Shown: positions 7,240-14,488, counted from the stretch's first letter. The stretch is DNA of 18,346 bases from an uncultured Oscillospiraceae bacterium (GCA_905233785.1 CAJOCV010000089.1:1-18346); one strand, 5' to 3'. A program made the numbers and translations. The notes: generated by a model not told the origin, from the letters alone.

Positions 7240-8117
7240 AGCGCCCTCTCGCGCTGCTGCTTTTCTGTCTGCTGCTTGTCGGCTGCGCAAGATCGGAGAC
7301 GCCCGCCGCCCCGGAAGAGACGGCGGCGGCGACCGCCGCCCCCCTGCCGAGCGCGCCGGCGCATCCCCATGAGCCCCTGCGCGTGTATTTTGACGGGCTG
7401 CTGACGGATCGGGGCTATGTGCGAGACGGCGTCGCCTACCTTGCGCCGGAGACCCTGTGCCGCTATTATGGGCTGGAGAGCGAAACGGTGTTGGACGCGG
7501 AGGCGTTTACGCTGACTCTCCCCGGTCTCACCGTGGAGGGGCGGCGGGAACAGCCCTGGTTTACCGCCGAGGGGCGCTATCTCTACGCGCCCGAGGGCTG
7601 GCTGGAGGCGGACGGGCGGCTGTACCTGCCCGCGGACGCGGTGGAGCGGCTGTTCGGGCTCTCCATCGCGCTTACCGACGCCCGCGCCGACGTGGGCGGC
7701 ACGGGCTATGCGCTTTTACAGGGCGGGGAGGACTACTATACCCGCACGACGCAGGCGGACGACCTTTTCTGGCTTACGCACATCATCTATTCCGAGGCAC
7801 AGCACGAATCTCTCGCGGGGAAGATCGGCGTGGGCAACGTCGTTTTGAACCGCGTGAAGGATGATCGCTTTCCCGCGACCGTCACCGCCGTGGTGCTCGA
7901 CCGGGAGCACACGATCCAGTTTACGCCCGTCGGCACCGGCGAGGTCGCCGCTGAGCCGGACGAGCCGAGCCGCATCGCGGCTTATCTCTGTCTTGAGGGC
8001 TACAGCACCGCGGGCGGCAGTCTGTATTTTGTAAATCCCGACCGGGGGGACGATTCCTGGTTCCGAAGCGAGCTCACCGAGGTCTGCCGCATCGGAAACC
8101 ATGTATTTTATCAGTGA
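7236..8117 (+). CDS. Lipoprotein cell-wall hydrolase, SleB type
   Basis: A 293-aa exported protein. The N-terminal basic and hydrophobic segment ends in a lipobox LVGC with Cys17, followed by a Pro/Ala-rich linker to about residue 46. Residues about 47-145 resemble a stalk domain of the copper-amine-oxidase N-terminal type. The C-terminal SleB/hydrolase_2 domain (about 178-293) has IIYSEAQHES with the likely catalytic Glu187, KIGVGNVVLNRV, QFTPV, YFVNP, and a final IGNHVFY. It is expected to cleave peptidoglycan at the membrane surface. SleB-family enzymes include spore-cortex lytic enzymes, but a general wall role fits as well. The start overlaps the TSCPD stop by 4 bp, which implies translational coupling. 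Confidence 0.88.
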   Translation: MKRPLALLLFCLLLVGCARSETPAAPEETAAATAAPLPSAPAHPHEPLRVYFDGLLTDRGYVRDGVAYLAPETLCRYYGLESETVLDAEAFTLTLPGLTVEGRREQPWFTAEGRYLYAPEGWLEADGRLYLPADAVERLFGLSIALTDARADVGGTGYALLQGGEDYYTRTTQADDLFWLTHIIYSEAQHESLAGKIGVGNVVLNRVKDDRFPATVTAVVLDREHTIQFTPVGTGEVAAEPDEPSRIAAYLCLEGYSTAGGSLYFVNPDRGDDSWFRSELTEVCRIGNHVFYQ

Positions 8118-8222
8118 AAAGAGAAAAGTGAACAGTGAAAAGATATGGTGTCGCTGCGCGACCTATTATAATTGTCCCCAAAGGGGACACCTTCACTATT
8201 CACTATTTACTATTTTTCGTTG
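8112..8222. repeat. Inverted-repeat element between the hydrolase gene and rsmG
   Basis: The left arm has AGTGAA-type repeats (8112-8140) followed by GGTGTC (8147-8152). The right arm has GGGGACACC followed by TTCACTATTCACTATTTACT (8183-8211), its approximate reverse complement. Inside are two small hairpins: GTCGC/GCGAC (8150-8162) and GTCCCC/GGGGAC (8174-8188). The 3' end of the hydrolase gene lies in the left edge. No protein is encoded. It may act as a leaky terminator or an RNA-processing hairpin ahead of rsmG. Confidence 0.6.
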
Positions 8223-8233
8223 GAGATATTCGC

Positions 8234-8941
8234 ATGACATTGGAACAGATTTTGACCGAGGGCTTCGCCGCGCTTTCTCTGACGCTGGACGAGACGGCGA
8301 AGCGGCGCTATCGGCTGTATTACGAGACGCTCACAGAGCAGAACAAGGTGATGAACCTGACCGCCATCGAGGGCGAGGCGGATTCCGCGCGGCTGCATTT
8401 TCTCGACAGCGCGGCGCTGCTGACGCTGTGCGAGCTGCGCGGCAAGCGCGTCATTGACGTGGGCAGCGGCGCGGGCTTTCCGGGGCTCGCGCTCAAGATC
8501 GCCCAGCCCGAGATGGACTTGACGCTGCTGGACAGCCTCGACAAGCGGGTAAAGTTCCTGCAAAGCACCTGCGAGGCGCTGGGTTTTGACGATGTGCGCT
8601 GTGTCCACGCCCGGGCGGAGGAGGCGCCGGCGGATTTCCGGCAAGGCTTCGACCTGGCCGTTTCCCGCGCGGTGGCAAGGCTCAATCTGCTTGCCGAGCT
8701 CTGTCTGCCCTTTGTGAAGACGGGCGGGCTCTTTGTCGCCATGAAGGGACCCGGCGCGGCGGAGGAGCTTGCGGAGGCGAGAACAGCCATCCGCACCCTG
8801 GGCGGCGAAGTGGAGCGCGTGGCGGAGTACACGATCCCCGGCACGGACGTGACGCACACTGCCATCCTCATCCGCAAGACCGCCGATACGCCAAAGCGCT
8901 ATCCCCGCCGCTGGGCGCAGATCAAAAAGCAGCCGCTATGA
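8234..8941 (+). CDS. rsmG: 16S rRNA (guanine527-N7)-methyltransferase RsmG
   Basis: A 235-aa protein that methylates G527 of 16S rRNA using SAM. The Rossmann methyltransferase core shows VIDVGSGAGFPGLALKI (73-89, motif I), the LLDSLDKRVKFL segment (98-109) and SRAVARLNLLAELCLPFVKTGG (144-165); the N-terminal EQNKVMNLTAI (35-45) is typical of RsmG/GidB. Length agrees with the family. The ATG at 8234 is preceded by TTGGAGA at a suitable distance; an in-frame ATG at 8135 would start inside the repeat element. It overlaps the next gene by 4 bp (ATGA). Loss of this enzyme is known to give low-level streptomycin resistance in several bacteria. Confidence 0.95.
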   Translation: MTLEQILTEGFAALSLTLDETAKRRYRLYYETLTEQNKVMNLTAIEGEADSARLHFLDSAALLTLCELRGKRVIDVGSGAGFPGLALKIAQPEMDLTLLDSLDKRVKFLQSTCEALGFDDVRCVHARAEEAPADFRQGFDLAVSRAVARLNLLAELCLPFVKTGGLFVAMKGPGAAEELAEARTAIRTLGGEVERVAEYTIPGTDVTHTAILIRKTADTPKRYPRRWAQIKKQPL

Positions 8942-9924
8942 AACGGCGGCTGTGTCTGCTGCTGGCGTTTGTGCTGTTGCTCTGCGGCTGCGGGAAGCGG
9001 GAAACGCGCGGCAGCGTGACGCTCTGGTGCGCGTCCGACGATCCGCTGCTGCCCGCGCTCCGCGACGCGGCGGAGGACTACGGCTATCCCGTGGCGCTGC
9101 GGGAGTTTGCGGACGCAGACGCGCTGCAAAGCGCGCTCAACACCGCCCGCCCCGACCTGCTGCTCTGCTCCCACACGCTCGCCTTCGGCCTTGCGGAGGA
9201 GGGGCTGTTGGCGTCCCTGGCAAACCCGGTTTCCTATCCCGAAACGCTTGCCGGACGCGCCGAGGGCGTCGGAAGGAGCGTGTTTCCGCTCGGGAGCCGG
9301 GTGCAGCTGCTGCTCACCCGCGGCGCAGACGCGCCCGCCGACTTTCTGTCGCTCTGCGAATGGGCAAGCGCGCAAAAGCGCCCCTGCTTCGCCGCCGATT
9401 CCTACGCCGATCTGATCTGCCAGGCCATGCTCGGCGTGGGTGAATTTCACGCGGATCGGGAAAAGGACTGCTTCTACCCCGCTTTTCAGGCGGCCTGGAA
9501 CGCGCTGGCCGAGTGTGCGTTCTCCGGCAGCCTCTGCACCGGGGAGGCTGCCCCGGGCGTGTTGGACGCCCAGCTTGTGTACAGCGATCGGCTCACCGGC
9601 GGCGTCCCGGCGGGCTTCACCCTCGCCGCTCCCGCCGCAAGTCCCCGGCTCGCGGATCTGCGCTGTCTCGCGCTCATGCGTCCGACTCGCGGGGCGAGCG
9701 CCTTCGCAAGCTGGCTCTTTGCCGAAAACCGCGCCGCGCAGCTTGCGCTGCAAAGCGGATTGATCCCGGCGCTGCCCGGCGGAGAAGGCTCCGACCCGCT
9801 CTCCGCGCTGCTTCTCTCCCTGCGGGAGGAGCCGCTGTGGCTTGCCGACGGCAAGTGCGACTATGTAAAAAACCGCGCCGCCTTTGAAGCGCAGTTCCGC
9901 GAGGCAATGGACTTGCTAAGATAG
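8938..9924 (+). CDS. Lipoprotein resembling an extracellular solute-binding protein
   Basis: A 328-aa protein with a lipoprotein signal (lipobox LCGC, Cys18) followed by GSVTLWCASDDPLLPALRDAAEDYGY. This resembles the first strand and helix of type I/II periplasmic-binding folds: a beta strand, then a helix, then LREFADADALQSALNTARPDLLLC. The motif SWLFAENRAAQLALQSGLIPAL near residues 264-285 (F-A-S-W-L-F-A-E-N) matches the C-terminal helix typical of such proteins. No permease or ATPase gene lies nearby, so it is an orphan and its ligand is unknown. It is coupled to rsmG by a 4-bp overlap. The assignment to the solute-binding class is from pattern only. Confidence 0.65.
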   Translation: MKRRLCLLLAFVLLLCGCGKRETRGSVTLWCASDDPLLPALRDAAEDYGYPVALREFADADALQSALNTARPDLLLCSHTLAFGLAEEGLLASLANPVSYPETLAGRAEGVGRSVFPLGSRVQLLLTRGADAPADFLSLCEWASAQKRPCFAADSYADLICQAMLGVGEFHADREKDCFYPAFQAAWNALAECAFSGSLCTGEAAPGVLDAQLVYSDRLTGGVPAGFTLAAPAASPRLADLRCLALMRPTRGASAFASWLFAENRAAQLALQSGLIPALPGGEGSDPLSALLLSLREEPLWLADGKCDYVKNRAAFEAQFREAMDLLR

Positions 9925-9941
9925 AACGGGCGTGGTAAGAT
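9913..9941 (+). promoter_or_regulatory. Possible hypB promoter
   Basis: TTGCTA (9913-9918) and TAAGAT (9936-9941) are separated by 17 bp, with the -35 box inside the last codons of the upstream lipoprotein gene. The match to consensus is moderate. Confidence 0.45.
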
Positions 9942-9963
9942 AAAAAGAAAACGAGGTGTCTTT

Positions 9964-10632
9964 ATGGAAGGCTATCGCGTACTGGAAATCAAACAGAGCG
10001 TTTTTGAAAACAACGACCGGGAGGCCGACAAGCTGCGCGAGCAGCTCAAGCGGGAGAAAACCTTCCTCCTGAATCTGATGAGCTCCCCCGGCTCCGGCAA
10101 GACCACCACCCTCAAGGCCACCATCGCCGCCCTGAAGGATGAATTTCGCATCGGCGTCATGGAGGCCGACATTGACTCCGACGTGGACGCCGCCACCATC
10201 GAGAAGACCGGCGCCAAGGTCATTCAGCTGCACACCGGCGGCATGTGCCACCTGGACGCGGGTATGACCAAGCAGGGGCTTCTGGGGCTCGGCACGGCGG
10301 ACATCGACTTTGCGATCCTGGAAAACATCGGAAACCTCGTCTGCCCCGCGGAGTTCGACACCGGCGCCGTCAAAAACGCGATGATCCTCTCCGTCCCCGA
10401 AGGGCACGACAAGCCCCTCAAGTACCCCCTGATGTTCTCCATCTGCGACGTGCTGCTCATCAACAAGATCGACGTGCTGCCCTACTTCGATTTCGACATC
10501 GAAGCGTGCAAAAAGTACGTCCTGCGTCTCAACCCCAACATGAAGATCATCCCGATCTGCGCCCGCACCGGCGAGGGCATCGACGAGTTTGCCCAGTGGC
10601 TGCGCGAGCAGATCACCGCCTGGAACGCATAA
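9964..10632 (+). CDS. hypB: Hydrogenase nickel-incorporation GTPase HypB
   Basis: This 222-aa SIMIBI-class GTPase delivers Ni to the NiFe-hydrogenase large subunit together with HypA. Walker A is SSPGSGKTTT (40-49). The family's metal site at the dimer interface is intact, with Cys95-His96 in GGMCHLDA and Cys127 in NLVCPAEFD. The ENIGNLVCP signature is present, as is the base-recognition NKID (166-169). The N-terminal His-rich or CxxCGC nickel-storage extension seen in some HypB proteins is absent, so this is the short form. A GAGGTG ribosome-binding site precedes 9964. It stands alone, without hypA, hypC or hypD next to it. The hairpin at 10639-10671 closes the transcript. Confidence 0.95.
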   Translation: MEGYRVLEIKQSVFENNDREADKLREQLKREKTFLLNLMSSPGSGKTTTLKATIAALKDEFRIGVMEADIDSDVDAATIEKTGAKVIQLHTGGMCHLDAGMTKQGLLGLGTADIDFAILENIGNLVCPAEFDTGAVKNAMILSVPEGHDKPLKYPLMFSICDVLLINKIDVLPYFDFDIEACKKYVLRLNPNMKIIPICARTGEGIDEFAQWLREQITAWNA

Positions 10633-10638
10633 GACAAG

Positions 10639-10671
10639 GGGGCTGTGAAAAACACCGTTTTTCACAGCCCC
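10639..10671. terminator. Bidirectional terminator hairpin between convergent genes
   Basis: A perfect 15-bp stem, GGGGCTGTGAAAAAC (10639-10653) and GTTTTTCACAGCCCC (10657-10671), with a 3-nt loop, lies between the hypB stop and the convergent HMA gene's stop. The following bases (TGTTTTGAG) give a short T-run. The stem is almost identical to the hairpin at 1602-1636. Confidence 0.8.
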
Positions 10672-10692
10672 TGTTTTGAGCTTTGAGTATTA

Positions 10693-10923
10693 TCAGAACA
10701 GTCCGAGAAAGCCCTTTTTCTGATGAGGCTTGCTCGTGATCTCCCCGGCCTCATAGCCGGTGGCGTTGATGGCGTCGCGCAGCGTCTGCTCGTCCAGCGC
10801 TTCCTCCGATGTGTGGGAGGAGCTGACCTTTTTGACCGGGAGCGCCCTGCGCACCGCGTCGTTCACATGCGCCTCGCACATGCCGCACATCATACCGTCT
10901 ACCTTTACCTTTGTCTCGATCAT
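10693..10923 (-). CDS. Small heavy-metal-associated (HMA) domain protein
   Basis: A 76-aa HMA-fold protein. It has IETKVKVDGMMCGMCEAHVNDAVRR, with the metal-binding pair Cys13 and Cys16 in the usual GMxCxxC loop, and an amphipathic C-terminal half ending GYEAG. CopZ-like copper chaperones have this size and pattern. After the domain comes a short basic tail, KPHQKKGFLGLF, not typical of CopZ. AAGGAG precedes the ATG at 10921-10923. It lies on the same strand as feo, 420 bp downstream of the Cys-rich peptide gene. Metal specificity is not shown; the neighbourhood (Fe uptake, Ni insertion) leaves Cu, Ni or Zn open. Confidence 0.85.
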   Translation of the reverse strand: MIETKVKVDGMMCGMCEAHVNDAVRRALPVKKVSSSHTSEEALDEQTLRDAINATGYEAGEITSKPHQKKGFLGLF

Positions 10924-11343
10924 ATCTTTCTCCTTGAAAAGGGGCTGTGAATGTCACAGCCGCGAAATCTATAGGTTTGTCTCCAGTCGTTCGGATGCCT
11001 CCGGCGGCCCTATTTCTTTGGACGCCCAAAGAAATAGGGGAAAGAAATGCGCAAGGGGAAGAGTCCCCTTGACCCCTCGCGGAAGCGGGGGGGGTCGCCG
11101 CTATCGCAAAATCGCGTTGCCGGGTGCGCCGCATACCGCTGCCGCTCAATGGTACTTCTGACATGGATTGTACCACGCAGGAAACCGCGGCTCGCCGGGT
11201 GCTGATCGTAGCTTTACGGGCTGCCTCCCTGAAGGGATTAGCTTCGCTTCGGTGGCGTCTGCCCTTACAGGCAAAACAGGAGGGTTTATTCCGTAGGGTT
11301 TTGCCTGCGCAGCTTGCCCGTTATGATCAGCTTGGAGACAAAT
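10924..11343. other. 420-bp non-coding region packed with palindromes
   Basis: No gene is supported here. Nearest the HMA gene is a hairpin, GGCTGTGA/TCACAGCC (10943-10961), followed on the minus strand by CCTTTTC; it could end transcripts arriving from feo. Most of the rest is an inverted-repeat-bounded element described separately (10966-11349). Confidence 0.6.
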
Positions 11344-11349
11344 CTATGG
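10966..11349. repeat. ~380-bp element bounded by inverted repeats
   Basis: The ends are TGGAGACAAAYCTATRG in inverse orientation (about 10970-10986 and 11333-11349, two transitions between arms). Inside are a perfect 14-bp stem CCCTATTTCTTTGG/CCAAAGAAATAGGG (11008-11039), an AAGGGGA/TCCCCTT hairpin (11053-11070), a GCTGATC/GATCAGC pair (about 11200 and 11325) and AGGCAAAAC/GTTTTGCCT (about 11270-11308). The right arm overlaps the last codon of the Cys-rich peptide gene. There is no transposase or convincing open frame. It is either a mobile palindromic repeat or a long structured RNA. Confidence 0.6.
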
Positions 11350-11526
11350 CTTCTTCGCCGCCGCGCAGCCGCCGGAGCAGGCGCCGCAGCTTGCGCAATT
11401 GCAGCCGCAGGAGGATTTGCCCGCCTTCTTATCGCGCACAAGACTGCGCACCGCAAGCGTCACCACGAGCAGGATCACCGCGATGACCACGATATTGGCA
11501 ATATTCGCTGAAAGAAATGCAAGCAT
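11344..11526 (-). CDS. FeoB-associated Cys-rich membrane peptide
   Basis: A 60-aa peptide with one hydrophobic helix (about residues 8-27), then a basic stretch, RSLVRDKKAGK, and a cysteine-rich tail, SSCGCNCASCGACSGGC, ending in KKP. This matches the small proteins found downstream of clostridial feoB (Pfam FeoB_associated). They are thought to aid Fe(II) transport at the membrane; the mechanism is unknown. GGAGG lies 5 nt before the ATG at 11524-11526. It is the last gene of the feo operon, 40 bp after feoB. Confidence 0.9.
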   Translation of the reverse strand: MLAFLSANIANIVVIAVILLVVTLAVRSLVRDKKAGKSSCGCNCASCGACSGGCAAAKKP

Positions 11527-11566
11527 AGAATCCTCCTTTGGTCAACGACCGCTATCTTCTAAGCGC

Positions 11567-13831
11567 TCACTTTACTGCAAGCTTGGTGGCCTCTTTGTAG
11601 GGCTTGACGAGCTGGTAGACGATGGCCGCCAGCAGCACAAGCGCCGCGATCAGGCCGAGTACGCTCAGATTGCCGGTGAACAGGCCGCCGAGCTGGTAGA
11701 CGATCAGCGCCACCACATAGGCAAAGCCGCACTGATAGCCGATGGCAAACCAGGTCCACTTGCGGCTGTTCATCTCGCGCTTGATGGCGCCGATGGCCGC
11801 GAAGCAGGGGGCGCAGAGCAGGTTGAAGATCATGAAGGCGTAGGCGGCAAGCTTGCCGTGGCCATTGGAGAACTTGTTGAAGTCCGCCGCGACCTTATCC
11901 CAGATCTCGTCGCCCTCTTCGGAGAGCTCCGCCTCGCCGCCCTCGTCGTCGTAATTATACAGCACGCCGAAGGTTCCGACAACCTCTTCTTTTGCAACCA
12001 GACCCGTCACGGTGGCGACGGTCGGCTTCCAGGAGCCAAAGCCCAGGGGCTTGAAGATCGGGGAGACGAAGTTGCCGACGCCGGCGAGGATGGAATCGTC
12101 CATCGGCGCGACCTCGTCCTCGGGGATGCCCATCTTGTCGGCAAGCTCGGCGACATATTCCTCGGTGACCAGCTCCTCGTCCTCGAAGAGCTCATCCACC
12201 ATGCCGAACTGACCGTTGACCGTGCCGAAGCCGGAGAGGAACCAGATCACGATGGAGGACAGCAGGATCACGGTGCCGGCCTTCTTGATGAAGGACCAGC
12301 CGCGCTCCCAGGTGCCGCGCAGCACGTTCACCGCGGAGGGGACGTGGTAGGCGGGCAGCTCCATGACGAAGGGAGCCGGGTCGCCTGCGAACATCTTGGT
12401 CTTCTTCAGCATGATGCCGGAGATGACGATGGCAGCGATGCCGATGAAGTAGGCGGAGGTGGCGACCAGGCCGCTGCCGCCGAAGAGCGCGCCCGCGATG
12501 AGGCCGATGATGGGCATCTTCGCGCCGCAGGGGATGAAGGTCGTGGTCATGATGGTCATGCGGCGGTCACGCTCGTTCTCGATCGTGCGGGAGGCCATGA
12601 CGCCCGGCACGCCGCAGCCCATGCCGACGAGCATGGGGATAAAGCTCTTGCCGCTCAGGCCGAAGCGGCGGAAAATACGGTCCATGATGAAGGCGATACG
12701 CGCCATGTAGCCGCAGTCCTCCAGGATGCAGAGCAGAAGGAACAGCACCAGCATCTGCGGCACGAAGCCGAGCACCGCGCCGACACCGGCGAAGATACCG
12801 TCGGCCACCAGGCCGGTCAGCCAGTCGGCCGCGCCGATGCTCTCCATGATCGCGCGGGAGCCCTCAGTCAGCCACTCGCCGCCGAGCACATCGTTGGTCC
12901 AGTCGGTCAGGAAGGTGCCGAAGGGGCCCATGGCGATCCAGTAGACCAGGAACATGACCGCCGCAAAGATCGGCAGGCCGAGAATGCGGTTTGTGACCAC
13001 CTTGTCGATCTTGTCGGAGCTGGTGAGCTTGCCCTTCTGTCCCTTTTTCACGCAGGCCTTGATGACGGAGGCGATGTAAATATAGCGCTCGTTGGTGATG
13101 ATGCTCTCGGCGTCATCGTCCAGCTCCTTTTCCGCGGCCTGAATATCCTTCTCGATATGCTGCAGCGTGGCCGGGGCGATGTTCAGCTTCTCGAGCACCT
13201 TGTCGTCGCGCTCGAAAATCTTGATGGCGTACCAGCGCTGCTGCTCCTCGGGCAGATTGTGCACGGTGACCTCCTCGATGTGCGCGAGGGCGTGCTCCAC
13301 CACGCCGGAGAAGCTGTGCTGGGGAACGGTTTTGGTGCCGGTCGCGGCCTTGATGGCGGCCTCGGCGGCCTCCTCCGTACCGGTACCCTTCAGGGCGGAA
13401 ATCTCCACCACCGCGCAGCCGAGCTGACGGGCAAGCTCCCTGGTGTTGATCTTGTCGCCCTTCTTCTGCACGATGTCCATCATGTTGAGCGCCACCACCA
13501 CGGGGATGCCGATCTCGACAAGCTGGGTGGTCAGATAGAGGTTGCGCTCAAGGTTCGTGCCGTCAACGATGTTGAGGATGACATTAGGCCGCTCGTCGAT
13601 GAGATAGTTGCGCGCTACGACCTCTTCCAGCGTATAGGGGGAGAGGGAGTAGATGCCCGGCAGGTCAGTGACGATCACGTCCTTGTGGTTTTTGAGCCTG
13701 CCTTCTTTTTTCTCCACGGTGACGCCCGGCCAGTTGCCCACGAACTGGTTGGAGCCGGTCAGCGCGTTAAACAGCGTGGTCTTGCCGCAGTTGGGGTTGC
13801 CGGCAAGCGCGATTTTGATTTGTTTGTCCAT
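11567..13831 (-). CDS. feoB: Ferrous iron transport protein FeoB
   Basis: This 754-aa GTPase-permease imports Fe(II). The N-terminal G domain has G1 GNPNCGKT (11-18), the Thr38 switch in GVTVE, G3 DLPG (56-59) and G4 NMMD (116-119). A helical guanine-dissociation-inhibitor-like spacer follows to about residue 270. The membrane part has gate motifs with the conserved cysteines, PCGAKMPI and LLCAPCFAAIGAIKREM. Between them is a long acidic insertion after GTVNGQFGMVDELF (about 130 residues before the LLCAPC helix), as in many clostridial FeoB proteins. AGGAG precedes the ATG at 13829-13831, 26 bp after the second feoA gene. The long open frame on the opposite strand here is not a gene. Confidence 0.97.
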   Translation of the reverse strand: MDKQIKIALAGNPNCGKTTLFNALTGSNQFVGNWPGVTVEKKEGRLKNHKDVIVTDLPGIYSLSPYTLEEVVARNYLIDERPNVILNIVDGTNLERNLYLTTQLVEIGIPVVVALNMMDIVQKKGDKINTRELARQLGCAVVEISALKGTGTEEAAEAAIKAATGTKTVPQHSFSGVVEHALAHIEEVTVHNLPEEQQRWYAIKIFERDDKVLEKLNIAPATLQHIEKDIQAAEKELDDDAESIITNERYIYIASVIKACVKKGQKGKLTSSDKIDKVVTNRILGLPIFAAVMFLVYWIAMGPFGTFLTDWTNDVLGGEWLTEGSRAIMESIGAADWLTGLVADGIFAGVGAVLGFVPQMLVLFLLLCILEDCGYMARIAFIMDRIFRRFGLSGKSFIPMLVGMGCGVPGVMASRTIENERDRRMTIMTTTFIPCGAKMPIIGLIAGALFGGSGLVATSAYFIGIAAIVISGIMLKKTKMFAGDPAPFVMELPAYHVPSAVNVLRGTWERGWSFIKKAGTVILLSSIVIWFLSGFGTVNGQFGMVDELFEDEELVTEEYVAELADKMGIPEDEVAPMDDSILAGVGNFVSPIFKPLGFGSWKPTVATVTGLVAKEEVVGTFGVLYNYDDEGGEAELSEEGDEIWDKVAADFNKFSNGHGKLAAYAFMIFNLLCAPCFAAIGAIKREMNSRKWTWFAIGYQCGFAYVVALIVYQLGGLFTGNLSVLGLIAALVLLAAIVYQLVKPYKEATKLAVK

Positions 13832-13857
13832 AGCTTACTCCTTGTTCCGCGATTAAA

Positions 13858-14079
13858 TCACTCTACTTCGATCATGTCCGCATCGGCCTTGCGCAGGCTA
13901 AGCTCGTAGCCGCGCACCGTGACCTCGATGGGGTCGCCCAGCGGGGCGACCTTGCGCACATAGATCTCCACGCCCTTGGTAATGCCCATGTCCATGATGC
14001 GGCGCTTGATCGCGCCCTCGCCATGGAGCTTGACAACCTTGACCGTACTGCCGATCGGAGCCGTTCTCAATGTGTTCAT
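13858..14079 (-). CDS. feoA: FeoA, second copy in the operon
   Basis: A 73-aa SH3-like FeoA protein. It contains APIGSTVKVVKLHGEGAIKRRIMDMGITKGVEIYVRKVAPLGDPIEVTVRGYELSLRKADADMI, with the family's R-R-(I/L)-x-(D/E)-M-G-x-x-x-G core and the P-L-G-D-P-I loop. It is taken to regulate FeoB at the cytoplasmic face. A purine-rich ribosome-binding site precedes the ATG. It lies between the first feoA (16 bp gap) and feoB. This copy is the closer match to canonical FeoA. Confidence 0.93.
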   Translation of the reverse strand: MNTLRTAPIGSTVKVVKLHGEGAIKRRIMDMGITKGVEIYVRKVAPLGDPIEVTVRGYELSLRKADADMIEVE

Positions 14080-14095
14080 GCTGTCCTCTCTCCTC

Positions 14096-14308
14096 TTAAA
14101 TCATAATTTTTCCGGCCATCTCGCGGCTGATGGCGACCCGGGACTCCTTCACCTTGACGATCAGGTTCCCGCCGATGGTGGAGATCACGCAGACGCTTCC
14201 CCCCACGACAAATCCCAGATCGGCCAGATGCTGCTTCATCTCGGGGCTTCCGCCCACCTTCCGGATGATGGCTTCCTCGCCGGTCTCGGCGAGCAGCAGA
14301 GGCATCAT
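14096..14308 (-). CDS. feoA: FeoA, first copy in the operon (divergent)
   Basis: A 70-aa FeoA-domain protein. It has LLLAETGEEAIIRKVGGSPEMKQHLADLGFVVGGSVCVISTIGGNLIVKVKESRVAISREMAGKIMI, with the H-L-A-D-L-G-F-x-x-G core and the R-V-A-I-S-x-E-x-A end seen in the first FeoA of tandem-FeoA clostridial operons. The start at 14308 is preferred because GGGAGG lies 10 nt upstream; ATG at 14305 is equally possible, and one at 14335 would place the ribosome-binding site inside the gene. It is the first gene after the regulated promoter. The two FeoA copies are only distantly alike, so they may contact different parts of FeoB; that is inference. Confidence 0.9.
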   Translation of the reverse strand: MMPLLLAETGEEAIIRKVGGSPEMKQHLADLGFVVGGSVCVISTIGGNLIVKVKESRVAISREMAGKIMI

Positions 14309-14398
14309 ATCTATGTATCCTCCCAAAATCCACACTGTTAGAATCGGCTAACCGCCGCGCAATAAAAAAGCGCCGCTGGTTCGCCTTTTCTAACTTCT

Positions 14399-14430
14399 GT
14401 TAGTTTAATAGAACTAACTCCATTTGTCAA
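14399..14430 (-). promoter_or_regulatory. feo promoter with overlapping DtxR-like operator
   Basis: On the minus strand TTGACA (14425-14430) and TAAACT (14402-14407) are separated by 17 bp. A perfect palindrome, GTTAGTT-N6-AACTAAC (14399-14418), covers the spacer and the -10 box. A further CTAAC half-site at 14390-14394 forms a second palindrome, CTAAC-N4-GTTAG, with its edge. DtxR/IdeR/MntR-type repressors bind TTAG-x-TTA dyads, so iron-dependent repression is the likely reading. A Fur box does not match as well. Confidence 0.65.
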
Positions 14431-14459
14431 GAGGAAAGTGAAATTTCTCCTCCCGCCTC

Positions 14460-14488
14460 TTGGCAGAAGCACGGCGCGGCGGTATACT
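14460..14488 (+). promoter_or_regulatory. Promoter of the 73-aa CxxC protein gene
   Basis: TTGGCA (14460-14465) and TATACT (14483-14488) are separated by 17 bp. It reads away from feo toward the start at 14522. Confidence 0.7.

Noticed and set aside
11399..13909. 836-codon open frame on the plus strand opposite feoB
   Set aside because: It mirrors the codon structure of feoB, whose motifs are complete. The antisense product is His/Asp/Gly-rich without domains and has no ribosome-binding site.
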